Positions 7,245 through 15,586 of a stretch of 64,000 nucleotides of DNA are shown here, one piece after another. A model generated the notes under the pieces. That model worked only from the letters and a program-made list of their open reading frames with translations. It did not search any database and was not told where the DNA came from. Within the stretch, counting starts at the first letter, position 1, and every line of letters begins with the position of its first letter. Position numbers and translations under genes: made by a program. Origin of the DNA: Pseudonocardia halophobica (GTDB lineage Bacteria; Actinomycetota; Actinomycetes; Mycobacteriales; Pseudonocardiaceae); assembly GCF_027922425.1 (NCBI RefSeq), contig NZ_BSFQ01000007.1:1-64000 (forward strand), read 5' to 3'.

Positions 7245-9791
7245 ATGACGCACACGCTGCCGCTCACGGACGGCCCACGGACCCTCGACCTGGCCGCGGC
7301 CGCGGATCCGGCGCTGGTCGGCGGGAAGGCCGCCTCCCTCGGCCGGCTGATCCGCGCGGGATTCCCGGTCCCGCCCGGCAGCTGCGTCACCACCGTGGCC
7401 TACCGGGCCGTGGCCGACCCGGTCGCGCGGCCCCTGCTCGACGCCGGCGCCGCGCCCGCCGACCTGCGCGCGGCCGTCCGGTCCGCCCCGGTACCCGCGG
7501 TGCTGGCCGCGGCGATCCGGGCGCTCGCCGACGGCCCGGTCGCGGTGCGGTCGTCGGCCACGGCCGAGGACCTGCCCGACGGCAGCTTCGCCGGCCAGCA
7601 GGACACGTTCCTCGACGTCGAGGGCCCCGACGCCCTGCTCGACGCGGTCCGCCGCTGCTGGGCCTCGCTCTGGACCGACCGCGCCGTCGCCTACCGGGCG
7701 GCCAACGGGATCGACGACCGCACGGTCGCCCTCGCCGTCGTCGTGCAGCGGATGGTGCCGGCCGCGGCCGCGGGCGTGCTGTTCACCGCGAACCCGGTCA
7801 CCGGCCGGCGGGGCGAGACGGTGATCGACGCGGCGCCGGGGCTGGGGGAGGCCGTGGTCTCGGGCACGGTCGATCCCGAGCACCTCGTGCTCGACGCGGG
7901 CGGCCGGGTCGTCGAGCGGCGGGCCGGCGGCGTGGGGCCCTGCCTGTCCGACGACCGCGCCCGCGAGCTCGCCGCGCTCGGCCGGCGGGTCGCGGAGCAG
8001 CACGGCGGGCCGCAGGACCTCGAGTGGGCCGTCGACGGCACGGACCGGGTCTGGCTGGTGCAGGCGCGGCCGGTCACCACGCTCTACCCGCTCCCCGAGC
8101 CGCGGGCGCCAGGCCTGCGGATCTATCTCAACGTCAACGTCGCGCAGGGGGTGCTCGGCCCGCTCACCACCGCCGGGCAGGGCGCCTTCCGGGTCCTGAC
8201 CGGCTCGATCGCCCGGCTGTTCGGGGTTCCGGTGCCCGACGTCCGCGCGGGCGCACCGGTGCTGACGGTGGCGGGGGAGCGGCTGCTGGTCGACGTGACC
8301 GGGGCGCTGCGGCACCCGGTCGGTCGGATCGTGATCCCGCGCCTGTTCGACGTCATGGAGGCGCGCTCCGCCGCCGTCCTGCGCCGGGTCGTCGCCGACC
8401 CTGCGTTCGCGGTGCTGCCGGGGCGGCGGTTCCGCTTCGCCCGCGCGCTGGCCCGGGTGTTCCGCCGGTTCCGGGTGCCGCCGCGGCTGGTGCTGGCGCT
8501 GCTGGCGCCGGACCGGGCCCGCCGGGCGGTCGTCGCGGCGGTCGGCGACCTGCGCGACCGGCTCGACGACCGCGGCCCGCTGCCCCCGAGGGCGCGCCTC
8601 GACCGGCTGGAGGCGACGCTCGCGCAGGAGATGCCGGCCGTGGCGGGGCGGGCCTTCCCGGTGGCCGCGGCGGGGTTCGTGGCGTTCGGGCTGGCCGCCG
8701 CGTTGCTGCGCGGCCGGGCCCGGCCCGGCGAGCTGTCGACGGTCCTGCGCGGGCTGCCGCACAACGTCACCACCGAGATGGACCTCGCGCTGTGGGCACT
8801 GGCCGGCCGAATCGCCGCTGACCCGCCCTCGCGTGCACTGGTCGGCGGCCCGGTCGAGGCGGCGCGGGCAGCTCTCGCGGCCGGCACGGCGCCCGCGGTC
8901 CTGGCCGACGGGCTGCGCGAGTTCCTCGGGCGCTACGGGCACCGCGGAATCGCCGAGATCGACCTCGGGGTGCCGCGATGGCGCGAGGACCCGTCGTACC
9001 TGCTCGGGGTCCTGGCGGGGTACCTGCGGGTCGACCCGGCGCGCTCACCGGACCGGGTCTTCGCCGCCGCGGCGACCGAGGCGGAGCAGACGGCCGCGGC
9101 CCTCGCGGCCCGGGTGGGCGGCCTGCGCGGCCGGGTGGTGCGGTTGCTGCTGGGCCGGGCCCGGGCGCTCGCCGGGCTGCGCGAGCTGCCGAAGTTCACC
9201 CTGGTCACCGTGCTCGACGCGGCCCGCGCCGATCTCCTGGCCGTCGGGGAGGCACTCGCCGCGGAGGGCCGGATCGCCGCGGCCGGCGACGTCGTCCACC
9301 TCACCGCGGACGACTGCCGGGCGGGCCTCGCCGGGGCCGACCTGCGGGCGCTGGTGGCCACCCGGCGTGCGGTGCACGACCGCGAACGGCGGCGCCGGCA
9401 CGTCCCGCGCATCCTGCTCTCGGACGGGACCGAGCCCGAGGCGCTGCCGGATCCCGCCGCGCCGCCGGCGGTGCCGGGGGAGCTGCGCGGCACCCCCGCG
9501 TCGGCCGGTGTGGCCGAGGGACCCGCGCGGGTGGTGCTCGATCCCGCCGACGCCCGCCTCGAGCCGGGGGAGATCCTCGTCTGCCCCTCGACCGACCCCG
9601 GCTGGACGCCGCTGTTCCTCACCGCCGCCGGGCTGGTCATGGAGATGGGCGGGGCGAACTCGCACGGGGCGGTCGTCGCGCGCGAGTACGGGATCCCGGC
9701 CGTGGTCGGGGTGCCCGGCGCGGTCGCGCGGATCAGGACCGGCGAGCAGGTGGTCGTCGACGGGACGGCGGGCCGCGTGCTGCCCCTGTGA
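7245..9791 (+). CDS. PEP synthase / rifampin phosphotransferase-like enzyme
   Basis: 848-aa three-part phosphotransferase. The N-terminal PEP/pyruvate-binding ATP-grasp part starts with LVGGKAASLGRL and contains AVRSSATAEDLPDGSFAGQQDTF and AGVLFTANPVTG. A long middle domain follows, and the C-terminal swivelling His domain carries EMGGANSHGAVVARE, with the phosphorylated His near residue 806. Length and three-part layout match rifampin phosphotransferases (about 865 aa), and PEP synthases share the end domains. The middle domain decides the substrate and I cannot assign it. ATG 7245 has AGGAGG seven bases upstream. Transcription starts from the operator-controlled promoter at 7180-7219; the stop codon lies inside a 40-nt hairpin. 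Confidence 0.82.
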   Translation: MTHTLPLTDGPRTLDLAAAADPALVGGKAASLGRLIRAGFPVPPGSCVTTVAYRAVADPVARPLLDAGAAPADLRAAVRSAPVPAVLAAAIRALADGPVAVRSSATAEDLPDGSFAGQQDTFLDVEGPDALLDAVRRCWASLWTDRAVAYRAANGIDDRTVALAVVVQRMVPAAAAGVLFTANPVTGRRGETVIDAAPGLGEAVVSGTVDPEHLVLDAGGRVVERRAGGVGPCLSDDRARELAALGRRVAEQHGGPQDLEWAVDGTDRVWLVQARPVTTLYPLPEPRAPGLRIYLNVNVAQGVLGPLTTAGQGAFRVLTGSIARLFGVPVPDVRAGAPVLTVAGERLLVDVTGALRHPVGRIVIPRLFDVMEARSAAVLRRVVADPAFAVLPGRRFRFARALARVFRRFRVPPRLVLALLAPDRARRAVVAAVGDLRDRLDDRGPLPPRARLDRLEATLAQEMPAVAGRAFPVAAAGFVAFGLAAALLRGRARPGELSTVLRGLPHNVTTEMDLALWALAGRIAADPPSRALVGGPVEAARAALAAGTAPAVLADGLREFLGRYGHRGIAEIDLGVPRWREDPSYLLGVLAGYLRVDPARSPDRVFAAAATEAEQTAAALAARVGGLRGRVVRLLLGRARALAGLRELPKFTLVTVLDAARADLLAVGEALAAEGRIAAAGDVVHLTADDCRAGLAGADLRALVATRRAVHDRERRRRHVPRILLSDGTEPEALPDPAAPPAVPGELRGTPASAGVAEGPARVVLDPADARLEPGEILVCPSTDPGWTPLFLTAAGLVMEMGGANSHGAVVAREYGIPAVVGVPGAVARIRTGEQVVVDGTAGRVLPL

Positions 9792-9827
9792 GTGGCAATA
9801 GTCGCTATAGCAGTGATTGCCGCTCAC
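9788..9827. repeat. 40-nt GTGAGTG hairpin element, copy 1
   Basis: Starts GTGAGTGGCAATAGTCGC and ends GATTGCCGCTCAC, an imperfect hairpin of exactly 40 nt. Bases 2-4 of the element are the TGA stop of the upstream gene. It is followed 32 bases later by the ornithine decarboxylase start, so it may act as a terminator or attenuator between the two. Confidence 0.8.
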
Positions 9828-9859
9828 GAGGGTTCGGGGTCGTCGGGGAGGATCGATCC

Positions 9860-10969
9860 GTGCCCACCCGCGCCCTGGAGGCATTCCTCGCCGAGCCGCG
9901 ACCGACGCCGTTCCTGGTGCTCGACACGGGGCTGGTGGCACAGCGGTACACCGAGCTCGCGGCCGCCTTCCCCGGTGCGGAGATCCTCTACGCGGTGAAG
10001 GCGTGCCCCGAGCCCGAGGTGCTGCGCACGCTCGCCGCGCTCGGCAGCGGCTTCGACGTGGCCGGCGCCGAGGAGATCGCCCTGTGCCTCGACGCGGGGG
10101 CCGACCCGGCCCGACTGTGCCACGGCAACCCCGTCCGGGGCCCGGGCGCCGCGGCGGCCGTCGCTGCGCAGGGCGTCCGCCGGTTCGTCACGGACAGTGC
10201 GGAGGATCTCGCGGGCCTGCCGGCCGGCGCCGAGGTGCTCGTGCGCGTCCTCGTCGCCGACGACGGCGCCGCGACCCCGTTCCTCGGCAAGTTCGGGGCG
10301 ACCCCGGCCGAGGCCGCCCGGCTCGCCCGCGGGACCGCCGGGGTCGCGTTCCACGCGGGATCGCAGCAGCTCAGGTCCGCGGCGTTCGCCGAGGGGGTCC
10401 GGGTCGCGCTGCGGGTGGCGCACGCGGCGGGCATCGCGCGGCCGGTGCTCGACGTCGGCGGTGGGCTGCCCGTCCGGTACCGCGCCGAGGTCCCGCCGCT
10501 CGACGCGTACGCCGAGGCGATCCACGGAGCCGTCGCCGCCGCGGTCACGGCCGGTGACGTCGACGGCGTCCGGCTGATCCTCGAACCCGGCCGCGTCCTC
10601 GTCGCCGAGGCGGGGGTGCTGCGGACGACCGCCCTGCGGGTCTCCCGGCGGCCCGGCATCGACCACCGCCGCTGGGTCTACCTCGACGCGGGCCGCTACC
10701 AGGGGCTCGCCGAGGCGGAGGGGGAGGCGATCGACTACCCGGTGCGAGCGCCCGGCCGCAGCGGCCCGCCCGGCCCGGTCGTCCTGGCCGGCCCCACCTG
10801 CGACGGCGACGACGTCCTCTACCGCCGCAAGCCCTACGCTCTGCCCCTCGACCTCGCCGCCGGCGACGCCGTCGACCTCCTGCACGCCGGCGCGTACACC
10901 GCGAGCTACGCCTCGGTCGGGTTCAACGGGTTCGGCCCGCTGCCCGTGCACGTCCTGAACGCAACCTAG
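9860..10969 (+). CDS. Ornithine/diamino-acid decarboxylase, alanine-racemase fold
   Basis: 369-aa PLP-dependent fold-type III decarboxylase, predicted to make putrescine from ornithine. Lys47 in YAVKA would bind PLP. The LDVGGGLPV loop and EPGR phosphate-binding motif are present, and Cys314 in GPTCDGDDVL is the ODC catalytic Cys. The GTG at 9860 follows GGGGAGGA at 9845-9852. Eleven bases after the stop begins a SpeD-SpeE fusion, so the pair encodes a route from ornithine and AdoMet to spermidine. Lysine or diaminobutyrate decarboxylase activity remains possible because this family switches specificity easily. Confidence 0.83.
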   Translation: MPTRALEAFLAEPRPTPFLVLDTGLVAQRYTELAAAFPGAEILYAVKACPEPEVLRTLAALGSGFDVAGAEEIALCLDAGADPARLCHGNPVRGPGAAAAVAAQGVRRFVTDSAEDLAGLPAGAEVLVRVLVADDGAATPFLGKFGATPAEAARLARGTAGVAFHAGSQQLRSAAFAEGVRVALRVAHAAGIARPVLDVGGGLPVRYRAEVPPLDAYAEAIHGAVAAAVTAGDVDGVRLILEPGRVLVAEAGVLRTTALRVSRRPGIDHRRWVYLDAGRYQGLAEAEGEAIDYPVRAPGRSGPPGPVVLAGPTCDGDDVLYRRKPYALPLDLAAGDAVDLLHAGAYTASYASVGFNGFGPLPVHVLNAT

Positions 10970-10980
10970 GGTTCTGCACT

Positions 10981-12225
10981 GTGCAGACGTCCCATCCCGT
11001 CGGCCGGCACGTCCTCGGCGAGCTGCGCGGCATCGATCCGGCCCTGCTCGACGACGCCGACGGCCTCCGGCACGCGCTGCGCACGTCGCTGCTGGCCGCG
11101 GGCGCGGACGTGCGGCAGGTCGTCGCGGAGCCGTTCGAGCCGCAGGGGGTCACGGTCGTCGCGCTGCTGGCCGAGTCGCACGCGTCGATCCACACCTGGC
11201 CCGAGCTCGGGTCGGCGTTCGTCGACGCCTTCACCTGCGGCGACGGCGCCGACCCCGTGTACGCCGTGCGACGGCTGGCGCTCACCCTCGGCGCCGACGA
11301 CGCCGCCATCGAGGTCGTGGACCGCGGCGGCGCGGGACGTGTCGACGAGCCGATCTCGCCGGGGCTGACCAGGCACTGGCAGCTCGACGCGGTCCGGGTG
11401 CGCACCCGCACCGCGCTGCAGGAGGTGCTGATCGCGGACACCGCGCACGGCGTCACGCTGTTCTGCGACGGTGAGCGGCAGAGCGCCGAGCACACCCAGC
11501 TGACCTACCACGAGGCGCTGTTCGTGCCGGCCGCGCTGCTCGCCGAGCGCCGCGAACGCGTGCTGGTGATCGGGTCGAGCGAGGGCGTGGTGAGCGAGCT
11601 CGCGGTGGCGTGCGGCGCGGTGCGCGTCGACCACGTGGACCTGGACCGGGACTGCGTGCGGCTCTGCGCCGAGCACCTGCCGTACGGCTACACGCCCGCC
11701 GCGCTCGCCGCGGCCGAGGCGCACGAGGGGCCGGTCCGGATGCACTACGACGACGGGCTCGCCTTCGTCGACACGACCGACGGCACCTGGGACGTGATCG
11801 TCGTCGACCTGCCCGACGAGCGCCCCGACGAGCCCGGCGCCCAGCTCAACCGGCTCTACACCGGCGACTTCCTGACCCGCTGCGCGGCGCGGCTGCGGCC
11901 GGGAGGCGTCGTCGTGAGCCAGGCCGGGAGCCCGGCGCAGTGGCGTGACGCCACCCTCCGCGCGGCGTGGGAGCGGTTCGGTGCGGTGTTCCCGCACCGC
12001 GTCTACGTCGGCAGCCCCGAGCACGAGTGGGCGTTCGTCTGCGGGCTGCCCGACGCGCCCCCCGAGGACCCCGCCGAGCTGGTCGCCGCCTGTCTCGACG
12101 GGCTGGGCTACGCGCCCCACACGCTCGACGCCGCCTCGCTGCGGGCCGCACTCGTCCCCCCGCTGCGCCTGCGGCGTTCACTCACTGGGATGGAGATCGA
12201 TCCCGCCGCGCGATCATCTCGTTAG
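10981..12225 (+). CDS. speE: Fused AdoMet decarboxylase proenzyme and spermidine synthase (SpeD-SpeE)
   Basis: 414-aa two-domain protein. Residues 1-120 are a class 1B SpeD: ESHASIHTWPE contains the expected self-cleavage site Glu65/Ser66 (Ser66 becoming pyruvoyl), His71, and Cys86 in FTCGD. From about 135 on it is SpeE-like, with LFCDGERQSAEH, YHEAL, an AdoMet-binding strand VLVIGSSEGVVSEL and the catalytic-type strand VIVVDLPDERPDEPGAQL. The glycine loop and the DE of the usual SpeE signature differ from textbook SpeE, so aminopropyl-acceptor preference could differ. The GTG start lies eight bases after a TAGGGT box that overlaps the decarboxylase stop, so it may also be transcribed on its own. 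Confidence 0.83.
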   Translation: MQTSHPVGRHVLGELRGIDPALLDDADGLRHALRTSLLAAGADVRQVVAEPFEPQGVTVVALLAESHASIHTWPELGSAFVDAFTCGDGADPVYAVRRLALTLGADDAAIEVVDRGGAGRVDEPISPGLTRHWQLDAVRVRTRTALQEVLIADTAHGVTLFCDGERQSAEHTQLTYHEALFVPAALLAERRERVLVIGSSEGVVSELAVACGAVRVDHVDLDRDCVRLCAEHLPYGYTPAALAAAEAHEGPVRMHYDDGLAFVDTTDGTWDVIVVDLPDERPDEPGAQLNRLYTGDFLTRCAARLRPGGVVVSQAGSPAQWRDATLRAAWERFGAVFPHRVYVGSPEHEWAFVCGLPDAPPEDPAELVAACLDGLGYAPHTLDAASLRAALVPPLRLRRSLTGMEIDPAARSSR

Positions 12226-12228
12226 TGT
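12223..12228 (+). promoter_or_regulatory. Putative -10 box TAGTGT
   Basis: TAGTGT overlaps the stop of the SpeD-SpeE gene and would start a transcript near 12235, giving the esterase gene at 12310 a leader of about 75 nt. No clear -35 box is seen. Confidence 0.35.
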
Positions 12229-12309
12229 CCCGGTGGTGCCGGGCCCGGTGCCGTCCGCCCGCCTCCCCGGCGGGCGCTCCCCGCCCCGCCCGCTCCCCGG
12301 AGGCCGCCC

Positions 12310-13224
12310 GTGCGCCGTGTCCCGTGTCGATTTCCGGCCACTCGTCGGTCCCTGGCCGTGCTCGTCGGCGTGGTGCTCGCGCTGGTCGGCACCGTCGGCA
12401 CCGCGGGGACGGCCCTGGCCGACGACACCGAGCAGGCCGGCCGGTACGTCGCCCTCGGCGACTCCTACAGCGCGGGCCCGCTTGTCCCGCCGCAGACCGG
12501 GCAACCCGCGGGGTGCCTGCGGTCGGGTTCCAACTTCCCGTCCGTGGTGGCCGAGGGGACGGGCGCCACGGACTTCGTCGACGTGAGCTGCAGCGGCGCC
12601 ACCACCGCGGACTTCACGGCACCGCAGAAGGTCACCTTCGGCGAGAACCCGGCCCAGTTCGACGCGCTGACCGGGACCGAGGACCTCGTCACCTTCACCA
12701 TCGGCGGCAACGACATCGGGTTCGGCGAGATCATCCAGGAGTGTGCGCTCCGGTCGCCGCAGCAGCCGCTCGGCGCCGCCTGCCGGGACTTCTACGGCGA
12801 CCAGCTGAACCAGCGGATCGCGGAGACGGCGCCGAAGATCGTTGCCGCGCTCGGGGCGATCGGCACCCGTTCGCCGGGGGCGCGCGTCGCCGTCGTCGGG
12901 TACCCGGCGCTGCTGCCCGACGAGGGGCCGGGCTGCTTCCCGGTGGTGCCGTTCAGCCCGGGTGACGTCGCGTGGCTGCGCGGGATCGAGAAGGACCTCA
13001 ACGCGATGCTCGGTGCCCAGGCGAGCGCGAGCGGGGCGACGTACGTCGACACCTACACGCCGACGATCGGGCACGACATGTGCCGGCTGCCAGGCGTGAA
13101 GTGGATCGAGGGCCTGTTGCCGACCTCGCCGGCGGCACCGGTGCACCCCAACGCACAGGGCATGGAGGCCATGGGGGCCGCGGTCCTCGCGGCGCTCGGC
13201 GCGCCCATACCGGCGGCCGCGTAG
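12310..13224 (+). CDS. Secreted SGNH/GDSL-family esterase or lipase
   Basis: 304-aa hydrolase with a Sec signal peptide (basic start, hydrophobic core about 14-32, likely cleavage after GTALA at residue 37). Block I GDSYSAG holds the nucleophile Ser52, block III GGNDIGF carries Gly/Asn, and block V is VHPNAQG with the catalytic His. No Asp precedes the His at the usual position, as in Streptomyces Ser-His dyad esterases. Four or more cysteines suggest disulfides in the exported enzyme. The GTG at 12310 gives the best signal peptide. Neighbours do not indicate a substrate. Confidence 0.88.
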   Translation: MRRVPCRFPATRRSLAVLVGVVLALVGTVGTAGTALADDTEQAGRYVALGDSYSAGPLVPPQTGQPAGCLRSGSNFPSVVAEGTGATDFVDVSCSGATTADFTAPQKVTFGENPAQFDALTGTEDLVTFTIGGNDIGFGEIIQECALRSPQQPLGAACRDFYGDQLNQRIAETAPKIVAALGAIGTRSPGARVAVVGYPALLPDEGPGCFPVVPFSPGDVAWLRGIEKDLNAMLGAQASASGATYVDTYTPTIGHDMCRLPGVKWIEGLLPTSPAAPVHPNAQGMEAMGAAVLAALGAPIPAAA

Positions 13225-13253
13225 GAGCCCTACCAAACGGCCGTCCGACGGCC

Positions 13254-13259
13254 TACGCT
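13254..13259 (+). promoter_or_regulatory. -10 box TACGCT for a leaderless gene
   Basis: TACGCT ends six bases before the GTG at 13266, the spacing at which the transcript would begin at the start codon itself. Confidence 0.55.
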
Positions 13260-13265
13260 CGGCTC

Positions 13266-13793
13266 GTGACGCGCGTCGGCGACCGGGACCTCGAAGGCAT
13301 GGACCAGGCCCGGCTGGCCGCGGCCGACCGGGCCGAGCTGGTCGAAGCGGCCCGGGAGTGCACGTTCCTCTTCACCGACGAGGAGGGCTGGCCCGCTGGG
13401 GTCACGATGAGCCACCTGTTCCACGACGGCGTGTTCTGGCTGACGGCGGTCACCGGGCGCGCGCACGCGGCCGCGGCCGAGCGGGACCCGCGCGTCGGGC
13501 TGGTGATCAGCAACCTCGGTACGGACCTGCCGGGCCGGCGGATGGTGCGGATCCGCGGGCGGGCGACGGTACACCGGGACCGGGCGACGCTCGACGCCGT
13601 GCTCCCGCTCCTCGCCCGGCGCCTCCAGCCCCGCGACCCCGACCGGATGCTGCGGCTCCTCGACAGCCCCCGCCGGGTGCTGATCCGGGTGGAGCCGGTC
13701 TCGTACCCCCAGACCCACGACTCCCGCAAGATCGCCGGCGACGGCCGCGGCGGCCCGGCCCAAACTCGCAGTACGGAAGCACAACGCGATTGA
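13266..13793 (+). CDS. Pyridoxamine 5'-phosphate oxidase-family protein
   Basis: 175-aa split-barrel flavin- or F420-binding family protein. The core CTFLFTDEEGWPAGVTMSHLFHDGVFWLTA, interrupted here only by ordinary residues, leads into DPRVGLVISN and the strand MVRIRGRATVHRD. The GTG start is set by the leaderless -10 box at 13254. The last 20 or so residues are polar and low in conservation, and their DNA overlaps the first, degenerate copy of the repeat array at 13770-13871, so the repeat may have replaced the original 3' end of the gene. Confidence 0.75.
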   Translation: MTRVGDRDLEGMDQARLAAADRAELVEAARECTFLFTDEEGWPAGVTMSHLFHDGVFWLTAVTGRAHAAAAERDPRVGLVISNLGTDLPGRRMVRIRGRATVHRDRATLDAVLPLLARRLQPRDPDRMLRLLDSPRRVLIRVEPVSYPQTHDSRKIAGDGRGGPAQTRSTEAQRD

Positions 13794-13871
13794 GGGGCGA
13801 ACTATGACGCGTGATGGAACCATAATGCGGTTTGGCGAGCAGAAATCGCGCGTTGTGGAACCATAATGCGC
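13770..13871. repeat. Three-copy repeat array related to that at 1557-1654
   Basis: GATGGAACCATAATGCG near 13813 and TGTGGAACCATAATGCG near 13855 repeat with about 42-nt spacing; a degenerate copy, TACGGAAGCACAACGCG near 13772, precedes them at about the same distance inside the end of the upstream gene. As at 1557, the array fills the gap between two convergent genes. Confidence 0.7.
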
Positions 13872-13873
13872 TG

Positions 13874-15586
13874 CTATTTCTCGGCGTAGGACTCCACCAC
13901 GCGGGCGGGCATCGGGACGCGGACAGGTGTGGCGCCGAAGAGCGTGCGGGTGGCGGAGTCCGCGGCGGCCTGGACCAGCTCGGCGGCCTCCGGCGCGGCC
14001 GCGGCGGGGCCGTGCAGCAGCACCTCGTCGTGCTGGAAGAACACCAGGCGGGACGGGTTCCCGGCCCGGTGCAGCATCGTCCGCAGCTCCGCGAGCAGCA
14101 CCAGCGCCCACTCCGCCGCAGTGGCCTGCACGACGAAGTTGCGGGTGAACCGCCCGCGCGCACGCGCCCGGGACGGCACCTCGTCGCCCGGCCGCGCCGG
14201 CGGGCACGTGCGGCCCAGCCACGACCGGACCAGCCGCCCCTCCTCGCCGGCCCGCGCCGCCTCCTCGACCACCGCGACCGCGGCCGGGAAGCGGCGGCGG
14301 AGCAGCGCGAGGTGAGCGCCGGCGTCGCCCGACGTCTGCCCGTAGATCGCCGACAGCACCGCCAGCTTGGCCCTCGCCCGCCCGTCCGGCACACCCGCCC
14401 CGAACAGCTCGGCGGCGAGACCGGCGTAGAGATCTGAGTCCCGCTCGGTGCCGCCGGCGCGGGCCAGTGCGGCGTCGCCGGCGATCGCGGCGAGGATCCG
14501 CGGTTCCAGCTGCGCGGCGTCGGCCACCACGAGCCGGCACCCCGCGTCGGCGCGCACCGCCGCCCGCACGGCCTTCGGGATCTGCAGCGCCCCGCCGCCG
14601 CGGGTGGCCCAGCGCCCCGACACCACCCCGCCGACGACGTACTCGGGCCGGAACCGCCCCTCGTGCACCCAGGTCCGCAGCCAGTTCCAACCGTGCGCGG
14701 CGTGCAGCCGCGCGAGGTCCTTGTACGCCAGCAGCGGCGCGACGGCCGGATGGTCGACCCGCTTGATCACCCACGACCGGGTGCTGGGCAGCTCGATGCC
14801 GGCCCGGGCGAAGGCCCGCAGCAGCTCGGCGGGGGAGTCGGGGTTCACCGGCCGCCCGAACGCCTCCTCGACCTCGGCCGCGAGCGCCGCGAGCCGCGGG
14901 GCCCGGCCGTGCCCGGCCGGGCGGGGTCCGAGCGCCTCGGTGAGCAGGGCGTCGTGCACGTCGGCGCGCCACGGCAGGCCCTCGGCGCGCATCTCCTCGG
15001 CGACGATCCCGGCGGCCGACTCCGCCGCGGCGAGCGTCCGGAGCCGGGGATCGGCGGCGAGCCGCCGCTGCTGGGCGCCGTGCACCGCGACGACCGCGGC
15101 CAGGGTCCCGACCGGGTCCGGCTCGGAGCGGCGGAAGAGGGCCGGCGGCTCGTCGGCCGACTCCTCGGGCCCCTCGTCCGGCGGGACGGGCTCACCGGCC
15201 AGTCGGGCCGCCGCGGCGGCCAGGCCGTGTGGCGCGCCGAAGGCCCCGTCGGCGCCGACGAGCAGGCCCTCGACCAACTCGACGTCGTGCGCCCGCTCCG
15301 CCCGCACGCCCGCGGCCAGCAGGGTCCGGTACGTGCGGGCGTTGCGCCACACCGCCCGCTGACCGCCGAGGTCCAGCTCCGGCAGCGGCACGGGACGGAC
15401 GGCGGCGACGGGTTCGCCCGCCGCGTCGAGCGGGTGCACCAACGCCACGCCGCGCTCGGCGTCGACGTGCACCGCGAGCCGGGCGGCCCGCGCGGCCACC
15501 TCGACGGACGCAGCGCCCAGGCGACCCGACGTGCTCACCGCATCGCCGGGTGGGCGAGCGGCGGCCACGCGACCCGAGACGCTCAC
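13874..15586 (-). CDS. Small Pol I-family DNA polymerase (annotated elsewhere as 3'-5' exonuclease/polymerase)
   Basis: 570-aa family A polymerase without the 5' nuclease domain; full PolA is about 900 aa. Motif A is LVVADAAQLEPRILAAIAGD, motif B is the RAKLAVLSAIYGQTSG region, and motif C is FFQHDEVLLHG with the HDE triad. The N-terminal third occupies the exonuclease position, but I cannot find the DxE-type metal motif, so proofreading may be lost. The GTG at 15586 overlaps the stop of the upstream oxidoreductase (GTGA) and is preferred; GTG 15538 is the alternative. A repair or translesion role is likely, since replication would use another PolA. Confidence 0.8.
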   Translation of the reverse strand: MSVSGRVAAARPPGDAVSTSGRLGAASVEVAARAARLAVHVDAERGVALVHPLDAAGEPVAAVRPVPLPELDLGGQRAVWRNARTYRTLLAAGVRAERAHDVELVEGLLVGADGAFGAPHGLAAAAARLAGEPVPPDEGPEESADEPPALFRRSEPDPVGTLAAVVAVHGAQQRRLAADPRLRTLAAAESAAGIVAEEMRAEGLPWRADVHDALLTEALGPRPAGHGRAPRLAALAAEVEEAFGRPVNPDSPAELLRAFARAGIELPSTRSWVIKRVDHPAVAPLLAYKDLARLHAAHGWNWLRTWVHEGRFRPEYVVGGVVSGRWATRGGGALQIPKAVRAAVRADAGCRLVVADAAQLEPRILAAIAGDAALARAGGTERDSDLYAGLAAELFGAGVPDGRARAKLAVLSAIYGQTSGDAGAHLALLRRRFPAAVAVVEEAARAGEEGRLVRSWLGRTCPPARPGDEVPSRARARGRFTRNFVVQATAAEWALVLLAELRTMLHRAGNPSRLVFFQHDEVLLHGPAAAAPEAAELVQAAADSATRTLFGATPVRVPMPARVVESYAEK

